This document shows, in pieces, positions 25,097 through 31,004 of a stretch of DNA of 31,004 nt; the stretch's first letter is position 1, and the number at the start of each line of letters is the position of its first letter. The stretch comes from UPXZ01 sp964541615 (lineage in GTDB: Bacteria; Bacteroidota; Bacteroidia; Bacteroidales; Paludibacteraceae). The notes under the pieces are model-generated. The model did no database searches. It worked only from the letters and a program-made list of their open reading frames with translations, and was not told where the DNA came from. The position numbers and the translations under genes are program-made. The stretch lies in the NCBI GenBank assembly GCA_964541615.1, contig CAZIRA010000021.1, forward strand, positions 1 through 31,004, given 5' to 3'.

Positions 25097-28000
25097 GAAC
25101 GAACGAAAGAAATATCTGATCAGGTCTACAGTAGATGAGGCCGGAGTTGTGAAGGCATGGGAAGAAACAATTTTGCTTCCGACGTATGAAACCGGGAAAG
25201 AAGAGAAAAACCCGATGTTTCTTGAAAATAGAGTGTATCAGGGGAGCTCCGGCGTAGTTTATCCGTATCCGGTGATTGAAAAAATTCAGGATGTGAAAAA
25301 GGATATGCCCTACAAAGCTATGTTTCTCGAAAACAGACACATAAAAGTGATGATTTTGCCGGAATTGGGCGGAAGAATACAGATGGCATATGATAAGATA
25401 AAACAACGTCATTTTGTATATTATAATCAGGTAATTAAACCGGCATTAGTAGGCCTGACCGGGCCCTGGATATCAGGCGGGATTGAATTTAACTGGCCGC
25501 AGCACCACCGTCCGAGCACTTTTCTGCCTACGGAAAGCATGATTGAACAGCATGAAGATGGAAGCGTGACGGTCTGGTGCAGTGAGGTGGAGCGGATGTT
25601 CAGGACAAAGGGAATGCAGGGATTTACACTCTATCCGGACACTGCTTACATCGAGATTAAAGTGAAAGTGTATAATCGCACGAATTTTCCTCAGACTTTT
25701 CTTTGGTGGGCTAATCCGGCAGTTGTAGTACACGATGATTATAAATCAGTGTTTCCACCCGATGTCCACGCTGTTTTTGACCACGGCAAACGTGATGTTT
25801 CTTCGTTTCCAATAGCAAGCGGAACTTACTACAAGCATGATTATTCGGCAGGAGTTGATATCTCAAAATATAAAAACATACCTGTTCCTACTTCCTATAT
25901 GGCGGTTTTGTCAAAATATAATTTTGTGGGCGGATATGAAGAAGATGCAAAAGCCGGACTTCTGCACGTGGCAAACCACCACGTTTCACCGGGAAAGAAG
26001 CAATGGACCTGGGGAAACGGTGACTTTGGTCAGGCCTGGGACAGGAATTTGACCGATGAAGATGGACCGTACATTGAATTGATGACGGGAGTTTTCACCG
26101 ACAATCAGCCTGATTTCAGTTGGCTGCACCCGTATGAGGAAAAATCATGGAAGCAGTATTTTATGCCTTATTCGGAAGTAGATTATGTGAAAAATGCCAC
26201 GAAAGACGTCCTTGCCAATATTTATATTGAAAATAATGTGGCAACAGTGATTGTTTACACCACTTCAAAATTTGAAGATGTAAATATCCTGGTGAAAAAT
26301 GAATCCGGAATTTCTGTTTTTGAAAAAACGACCCACATTTCTCCTGAAAATCCGGTAACATACGAATTTGATTATTTCTGTAAAGAAAATTTAATTTTAT
26401 CAATTTTAGATAAAAACGGCAGAGAATTATTGTCCTATAACACAAGGAAAGAACCGGAATCAGCAATTCCCGAACCTGCAAAAGCAGTCTTAAAACCGGC
26501 TGAAATTGACACGATTGAGGAACTTTATTTATCAGGATTGCACCTGGAGCAGTACAGACACGCCACGTATAATCCACTCGATTATTACAATGAAGCACTC
26601 CTCAGAGATGAAAACGATGTCCGCTGCAACAATGCAGTTGGACTGCTTTATCTGAGAAAAGGACAGTTCTCAAAGGCGCAGCCCTGTTTTGAAAAAGCAA
26701 TCAAAAGTATCACAAGGCATAATCCGAATCCTTACAACGGCGAGCCGTACTACAATCTTGGTTGTTCGCTGAAATATCAAAGTAAGTTTGACGAGGCGTA
26801 CGATGCGTTTTACAAATCTGCCTGGAACAGCGAATGGCAGGATGCCGCTTATTTTTCAATTGCGCAGATTGACTGCCAAAGAGGTGATTTTGAACTTGCG
26901 CTGGAGCATGTGGAAAAATCGCTGATCAGAAACTGGCACAATCATAAAGCACGGCAATTGAAAGCTTCGATTTTGAGAAAATTGGGGAGAAAAAGAGAGG
27001 CGTTGAAGTTGATTGAAGATTCACTGGAAATAGATGCATTTAATATCGGAGTTATTTTTGAGAAATATTTACTCACCGATAATGTTGAAATTCGAAATGA
27101 GATTTCCAGGTTACTCCAATCGAAAGTTCACACCTACATGGAGTATTCCATCGACTTTTGGAGTGCCGGGTTGTATGATGAAGCGCTCAGGTTACTGGAA
27201 ATAACCGGAGACAGCCAATTCCCGATGATCAGCTATTTTAAGGGTTATGTTTATTTCCTGAAAAATGAGTTGGAAAAGGCTAAAATGCATTACGAGAAAG
27301 CCGAATTACTTCCGCCGGACTACTGTTTCCCGAACAAACCGGAAGAAGTTTTAGTGCTGGAGAGTGCCGTAAAACTGAATCCGAATTCAGCAAAAGCTTA
27401 CTATTATCTGGGTAATTTCTGGTACGGCGCAAGACAATACGAAAATGCCGTGAATTGTTGGGAAAATTCCATAAATTTGGACGATAAATTTCCGACTGCT
27501 TTGCGGAATTTAGCATTGGCGTATTACAACAAACTCAATAAAAAAGAGGAGGCAAAGCAACTGCTGGAAAAGGCATTCCTGCTTGATCAATCCGATTCGA
27601 GAATTTTTATGGAATTGGATCAGTTGTACAAAAAGTTTAATGCAGCACCGTCAGAAAGGTTGGCAAATTTCGTGAAACACAAAAATCTTGTGGAAGAAAG
27701 AGACGATTTGTGCGTTGAAAGAACGGTGCTTTACAATATGACCGGCGATTTTCAAATAGCATACGAATTGATAAATTCCCGTCATTTCCACCCTTGGGAA
27801 GGCGGCGAGGGGAAAATCGTGGGACAGTATGTGCTGAGCAGACTGGCTTTGGCTGAAAAAGCAATTGAAAACGGCAACTACGGTGAAGCGCTGAAATTAC
27901 TGAACGAAACCGATACATATCCGCACAATTTAGGTGAAGGGAAACTTTCCACGATTGCCGAAAATGATGTGGAATATTACAAAGGATTGGTTTACCTGAA

Positions 28001-28421
28001 ACTTGGTGATAACGATAATGCGCAAAAATGGCTCACAAAAGCCACAGAAGGCGTTCAGGAACCGCAACAGGCGTTTTACTACAACGACCAAAGTCCTGAT
28101 AAAATCTTCTATCAGGGCATGGCCTGGAAATTACTTGGAAACACAGGCAAGGCTGACGAGAGATTCAATGCTTTGATTGAGCACGGAGAAAAGCACATGG
28201 GTGATCATTGTGAGATTGATTATTTTGCAGTATCATTACCTGATTTAGCCATTTGGGAAGAAGATCTCAGCAAACTGAATCAGGTTCACTGCCACTACGT
28301 CATCGGTCTTGGTTATTTGGGATTAGGAAAAACCGCAGAAGCCAGGAAATCGTTCGACGAAGTCCTGAAACTGGATCGAAGTCATGTAGGGGGGAACTGG
28401 TTTGTATCTCTTATAAAATAA
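25095..28421 (+). CDS. DUF5107 domain protein with C-terminal TPR repeats
   Basis: The protein has 1108 aa with no signal peptide, so it is probably cytoplasmic. Residues 20-360 are a DUF5107 domain of galactose-mutarotase-like type: NPMFLENRVYQGSSGVVYPYP, MILPELGGRIQMAYDK, WISGGIEFNWPQHHRP, and GPYIELMTGVFTDNQPDFSWLHPYEEKSW. From about 480 to the end there are many tetratricopeptide helices (AVGLLYLRKGQFSKAQPCFEKAI, AYYYLGNFWYGARQYENAVNCWENSI). Such proteins occur in carbohydrate loci of Bacteroidota. Binding or epimerising a sugar, with TPRs as a partner platform, is inference. Homology as I recall it begins near KAWEE, so GTG at 25149 is an alternative start that would place the (TAT)8 run in the leader. 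Confidence 0.85.
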   Translation: MNERKKYLIRSTVDEAGVVKAWEETILLPTYETGKEEKNPMFLENRVYQGSSGVVYPYPVIEKIQDVKKDMPYKAMFLENRHIKVMILPELGGRIQMAYDKIKQRHFVYYNQVIKPALVGLTGPWISGGIEFNWPQHHRPSTFLPTESMIEQHEDGSVTVWCSEVERMFRTKGMQGFTLYPDTAYIEIKVKVYNRTNFPQTFLWWANPAVVVHDDYKSVFPPDVHAVFDHGKRDVSSFPIASGTYYKHDYSAGVDISKYKNIPVPTSYMAVLSKYNFVGGYEEDAKAGLLHVANHHVSPGKKQWTWGNGDFGQAWDRNLTDEDGPYIELMTGVFTDNQPDFSWLHPYEEKSWKQYFMPYSEVDYVKNATKDVLANIYIENNVATVIVYTTSKFEDVNILVKNESGISVFEKTTHISPENPVTYEFDYFCKENLILSILDKNGRELLSYNTRKEPESAIPEPAKAVLKPAEIDTIEELYLSGLHLEQYRHATYNPLDYYNEALLRDENDVRCNNAVGLLYLRKGQFSKAQPCFEKAIKSITRHNPNPYNGEPYYNLGCSLKYQSKFDEAYDAFYKSAWNSEWQDAAYFSIAQIDCQRGDFELALEHVEKSLIRNWHNHKARQLKASILRKLGRKREALKLIEDSLEIDAFNIGVIFEKYLLTDNVEIRNEISRLLQSKVHTYMEYSIDFWSAGLYDEALRLLEITGDSQFPMISYFKGYVYFLKNELEKAKMHYEKAELLPPDYCFPNKPEEVLVLESAVKLNPNSAKAYYYLGNFWYGARQYENAVNCWENSINLDDKFPTALRNLALAYYNKLNKKEEAKQLLEKAFLLDQSDSRIFMELDQLYKKFNAAPSERLANFVKHKNLVEERDDLCVERTVLYNMTGDFQIAYELINSRHFHPWEGGEGKIVGQYVLSRLALAEKAIENGNYGEALKLLNETDTYPHNLGEGKLSTIAENDVEYYKGLVYLKLGDNDNAQKWLTKATEGVQEPQQAFYYNDQSPDKIFYQGMAWKLLGNTGKADERFNALIEHGEKHMGDHCEIDYFAVSLPDLAIWEEDLSKLNQVHCHYVIGLGYLGLGKTAEARKSFDEVLKLDRSHVGGNWFVSLIK

Positions 28422-28451
28422 ACTCGTTGAGCTTTCACAAGTTCCATTAAT

Positions 28452-28461
28452 CCGCCTGCGG
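28452..28461. repeat. Short GC palindrome CCGC-CT-GCGG
   Basis: A 10-nt GC-rich palindrome 31 nt after the DUF5107 stop, in AT-rich surroundings. It is one of several intergenic palindromes in the sugar locus, and too short and T-poor downstream to call a terminator. Confidence 0.45.
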
Positions 28462-28480
28462 TAGGTTGTTGAAATATAAG

Positions 28481-28488
28481 TATTTTTG
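28481..28488 (+). promoter_or_regulatory. Possible -7 box for the galactanase gene
   Basis: TATTTTTG matches TAnnTTTG, 155 nt upstream of the GH53 ATG. It would give a leader of about 150 nt. No convincing -33 element is seen. Confidence 0.4.
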
Positions 28489-28516
28489 TAAATATTTCAT
28501 TTTCAGAGAATAATAT

Positions 28517-28625
28517 ATGAATCAACACTTCGGTGTCTATTTTGAGAACGCATGAAACGAGCATGAACACGGTGGTTCAACAAAGATGATGAAAATCTGA
28601 CATGCGAGTTCCATGCGACAACTAA
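28517..28625 (+). promoter_or_regulatory. Galactanase leader: chain of mini-ORFs and 11-nt spaced direct repeats
   Basis: The leader holds five tiny ATG frames of 12, 4, 8, 4 and 7 codons. The first three junctions share start and stop in ATGA overlaps (28552-28555, 28563-28566, 28586-28589), the last ATGA being within ATGATG. GCATGAA occurs at 28550 and 28561, and CATGCGA at 28601 and 28612, each pair 11 nt apart (one helical turn). Either could be accidental. Confidence 0.3.
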
Positions 28626-28643
28626 AAAACAAATTATTAACGC

Positions 28644-30416
28644 ATGAAAATTTCAATAAAAACAGGTCTTGTATTCTTGTTATGGTTTGCATCTGTAAAT
28701 CTGTTCAGCCAGCAGTTTTACTATGGGCATGATTTATCTTCCGTGAATCAATGGGAAGATGCCGGTGCTGTGTATAAAAAGAATAATGCGGCTAAAGATG
28801 TTTATCAAATCCTGGCTGATGAAGGCACAAACCTGATCAGAATTAGACTATGGTATGATCCCGGCTGGTGGCAGGGAGTATTAAACCAACCTGAGGGTGT
28901 AAAACCAACCTACAACGATTTCGATGATGTGAAAAAGTCTATCAGCCGTGCAAAGCAGAAAGGGATGAAGGTAATGCTTGATATCCATTATTCTGACTTT
29001 TGGGCAGACCCGGGCAGACAATTAGTCCCACGTAGCTGGATTGCCGCATCGGCTAATGTAAACGTTCTTGCTGACTCTGTTTACCGGTACACGAAAAGAG
29101 TACTTACCACGCTGGATTCAGAAAATTTAATGCCTGATTTGGTAAAAGTCGGGAATGAAACTAATCCCGGAATTTTATGCCATATTCCTCAGGATAACAA
29201 CAGTTTTGAAATAAAATCAACTGTAAGTTCCAGTTGGTCCCGTCATGCCGTTTTATTCAATTCGGCCATAAAGAGCATAAGGGATGTTGGAGCAACTGCA
29301 TCCATTAATCCCAAAATTGTACTTCATTTCTCAGGAAATTTGTCGAACCAATTGTGGAATTATCAGAATGTTATAAATAATGGAATAACTGATTTTGACA
29401 TAATGGGTATTTCCTATTATTACGCCTGGCACGGTGGGAGCATTTCAGCATTAGAATCAACTCTTAAGACTCTAAAAACAAAATTCCCGAACTATGATGT
29501 TATGGTTGCCGAAGTCGGGTATCTCTGGTCAACTACATACTGGTGTGATAATGCAAACAATATAATAAACACTGCTGATCCGGCATATCTTCCTGCTACT
29601 CCTGAAAATCAACTGAAATACATGATTGATTATACCAAAGCGGTTAAAACGGCAGGTGGTGTCGGCGTTGTATTTTGGGAACCGGCTCAAATCTGTACGA
29701 ATATAGCTTCTCCCTGGGGCGTTGGTTCATCACAGGAACATGTTTCGTTTTTTGATTCTTCCACGGGAAATTTCATGGAGAACGGAGGTGGAAAATGGAC
29801 TAATCCGGGTAATTATACTGAAAACAACAAGTGCAAAGTGACTTTTCATGTGGATATGACCGGCCAGGATGTTTCAAAAGGCGTCTACATAACAGGTGAA
29901 CTCTCAGGCTGGGCATTTACAGCCATGGAGCCGGTCGGCAACAACCTGTACAGCGTCCGGCTGGAACTTACTCCGGGAGATATGCTGATTTATTATTTTG
30001 TCCGAAACAACAGCTGGACAAATTACCAGGAATATCGGGAAACCGTTCCCGCTGCCTGCTCCGATTCACATTTAAAAACCGGTGGCTGGAACGGTGACAG
30101 ATTAATTATTGTCCCAAAAAACGACACGATTGTCAGTACCATCTTTAGCGGGTGTCTGACTTCTTCCACTAAAGAAATCCATCAACAAAATTTTCAGATT
30201 TTCCCAAATCCAGCCACTGACCGGATTACTTTTTTGATGAAAAACGGTGAAGAAGCAAAAGAAATATCCATTTATTCGCTTGTTGGGAAAAAAATAAAAC
30301 AAATGGATGTTGCCGGGAATGCATTATCAGTGACCGGCTTACCTGCCGGCATGTATATAATTTCTGTCAAATCGAATACGGAAAGCACTTATACGACTAC
30401 CCTATTGAAAAGGTAA
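28644..30416 (+). CDS. Secreted GH53 endo-beta-1,4-galactanase with T9SS sorting domain
   Basis: The protein has 590 aa. A signal peptide covers 1-22 (ending NLFSQ). The GH53 domain spans about 23-375, beginning FYYGHDLSSVNQWEDAG, with LIRIRLWYDPGWW and the predicted acid/base E172 in KVGNETNPG and nucleophile E290 in MVAEVGYLW. A beta-sandwich module with VTFHVDMTGQ...VYITGELSGW...LTPGDMLIYYFV follows (about 393-505), resembling starch-binding-like modules. A type A T9SS C-terminal sorting domain covers about 518-590 (IFPNPATDRITF ... GLPAGMYIISV). It should cut beta-1,4-galactan side chains of pectin outside the cell. Unlike most Bacteroides GH53 enzymes it is routed by T9SS rather than as a lipoprotein. 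A terminator follows at 30539. Confidence 0.93.
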   Translation: MKISIKTGLVFLLWFASVNLFSQQFYYGHDLSSVNQWEDAGAVYKKNNAAKDVYQILADEGTNLIRIRLWYDPGWWQGVLNQPEGVKPTYNDFDDVKKSISRAKQKGMKVMLDIHYSDFWADPGRQLVPRSWIAASANVNVLADSVYRYTKRVLTTLDSENLMPDLVKVGNETNPGILCHIPQDNNSFEIKSTVSSSWSRHAVLFNSAIKSIRDVGATASINPKIVLHFSGNLSNQLWNYQNVINNGITDFDIMGISYYYAWHGGSISALESTLKTLKTKFPNYDVMVAEVGYLWSTTYWCDNANNIINTADPAYLPATPENQLKYMIDYTKAVKTAGGVGVVFWEPAQICTNIASPWGVGSSQEHVSFFDSSTGNFMENGGGKWTNPGNYTENNKCKVTFHVDMTGQDVSKGVYITGELSGWAFTAMEPVGNNLYSVRLELTPGDMLIYYFVRNNSWTNYQEYRETVPAACSDSHLKTGGWNGDRLIIVPKNDTIVSTIFSGCLTSSTKEIHQQNFQIFPNPATDRITFLMKNGEEAKEISIYSLVGKKIKQMDVAGNALSVTGLPAGMYIISVKSNTESTYTTTLLKR

Positions 30417-30487
30417 TTCAACTTCACCTGATCATGCAAGACTGTAACTGAGTGATGAACTGTGAATTTTGAGCTTGCCTCGTTTAT

Positions 30488-30501
30488 CCCGACTTGTCGG
30501 G
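30488..30501. repeat. Palindrome CCCGAC-TT-GTCGGG
   Basis: A perfect 6-bp inverted repeat with a TT loop, 72 nt after the GH53 stop and 38 nt before the terminator. It is a typical form of dispersed Bacteroidota intergenic palindrome. Confidence 0.6.
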
Positions 30502-30538
30502 GCCTCTGGCAGGTTTTGAATAATTTACATGCGATTAT

Positions 30539-30576
30539 AAAAAATCCATCCGAAGAGGTTCAGGTGGATTTTTTTC
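30539..30576 (+). terminator. Terminator of the galactanase gene
   Basis: AAAAAATCCA (30539-30548) pairs with TGGATTTTTT (30565-30574) around a 16-nt loop and is followed by T residues. Confidence 0.7.
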
Positions 30577-30645
30577 CTTTAAAGTCAGCCGAATGATTAG
30601 TGTCTCACTGTAATTTTCTTATGATTCGATTCGGATATATTACAG

Positions 30646-30882
30646 ATTATTGTTGTCCGATATAAAATTAGTGAAAATGCACAAATGGCAAATAATCAAT
30701 AAGATAAAATGGTTTCGCCCCTACGGGGCTTGCTATTCAGGGTGGAACTTATACTACCATAATCTCGCCTCTACGAGGCTTTGCGAAGGCACATAGTGCC
30801 GTAATTTTGGTAGAAATAAAGTTCTTGGTAAATTACTAAGCCCTGTAAGGGCGAAATTAAGGTTTTAGCGGACAACAATAAT
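30646..30882. repeat. 237-bp element: 14-bp inverted repeats enclosing four hairpins
   Basis: The ends are ATTATTGTTGTCCG (30646-30659) and its perfect complement (30869-30882). Inside are four 13-nt hairpins with 5-bp stems and 3-nt loops at 30717-30729, 30767-30779, 30788-30800 and 30840-30852. Three have stems GCCCC, GCCTC and GCCCT, each perfectly paired, with loop TAC on one strand; the fourth is GGCAC with loop TAT on the minus strand. The linker CTACCATAAT (30754-30763) and its minus-strand counterpart CTACCAAAAT (30813-30804) each stand exactly 3 nt before a hairpin. No coding sequence is present. It may be a MITE-like or REP-like element. Confidence 0.75.
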
Positions 30883-31004
30883 ATCGAATATTAACTATCA
30901 GTTTGTCAGCTATATATGCATTTTGTATCTTTTTGTTATGTTAAAGTTGTGTTAAAAATTTAAATATTGTGAACTTTCCCATAAACTATTTATTAATATT
31001 GTTA
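30883..31004. other. AT-rich stretch at the window end, no feature seen
   Basis: The last 122 bases are about three quarters A+T and contain no open frame, tRNA or clear hairpin. A TATCTTTT near 30927 falls one base short of the -7 consensus and could belong to a gene beyond the window. Confidence 0.4.

Noticed and set aside
30646..30882. CRISPR array
   Set aside because: The hairpins are short, vary in stem sequence and orientation, and are not separated by constant-length unique spacers; no cas genes are present.

Overview
The window is about 31 kb of a Bacteroidota chromosome, most likely order Bacteroidales. Three things support this. Many genes are preceded by the Bacteroidota -7 promoter box TAnnTTTG. 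The ATP synthase genes run in the order atpD-atpC-(small membrane protein)-atpB-E-F-H-A-G. A secreted galactanase carries a type IX secretion (T9SS) C-terminal sorting domain. A T9SS-bearing, sugar-fermenting lineage such as the Paludibacter group would fit, but genus is not provable here. A run of 100 N at 23311-23410 shows that this is a draft scaffold.

Layout. Positions 1-55 hold the 5' part of a tRNA-Lys on the minus strand. From 0.3 to 9.9 kb come mostly housekeeping and envelope genes: a DUF21/CBS/CorC hemolysin-family membrane protein, a PpiD-like periplasmic foldase, a large secreted amidase-like protein with an inserted golvesin-like domain, pdxA, ssb (minus strand) and nagB. Clear hairpin terminators separate most of them. 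From 10.0 to 17.4 kb lies the complete F1Fo ATP synthase operon. Three of its late spacers (before atpH, atpA and atpG) are built of degenerate 7-8 nt tandem words; the one before atpH is a symmetric block of nine octamers in one orientation and nine in the other.

At 17.5 kb a CAT-anticodon tRNA with its own promoter and terminator is followed by a complete insertion sequence of the IS4/IS1634 type (17661-19259). Its transposase is split into two frames at an A-run that precedes a perfect 8-bp hairpin, so programmed -1 frameshifting is a serious possibility. A RecD-like SF1 helicase and a convergent purB follow.

The last 8.6 kb looks like a carbohydrate-use locus: an AraC-family regulator (N-terminus at the gap), a divergent sugar:H+ symporter of the MFS, a DUF5107-TPR protein with a mutarotase-like front half, and a secreted GH53 endo-beta-1,4-galactanase with a T9SS tail. 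The inferred logic is that galactan is cut outside the cell, sugars enter through the porter, the DUF5107 protein senses or handles sugars, and the AraC protein controls the set. No SusC/SusD pair is visible. Palindromic intergenic elements are concentrated in this locus. The most striking is at 30646-30882, where a 14-bp inverted repeat encloses four 13-nt hairpins whose stems differ by compensatory changes while a 3-nt loop and an upstream linker are kept.
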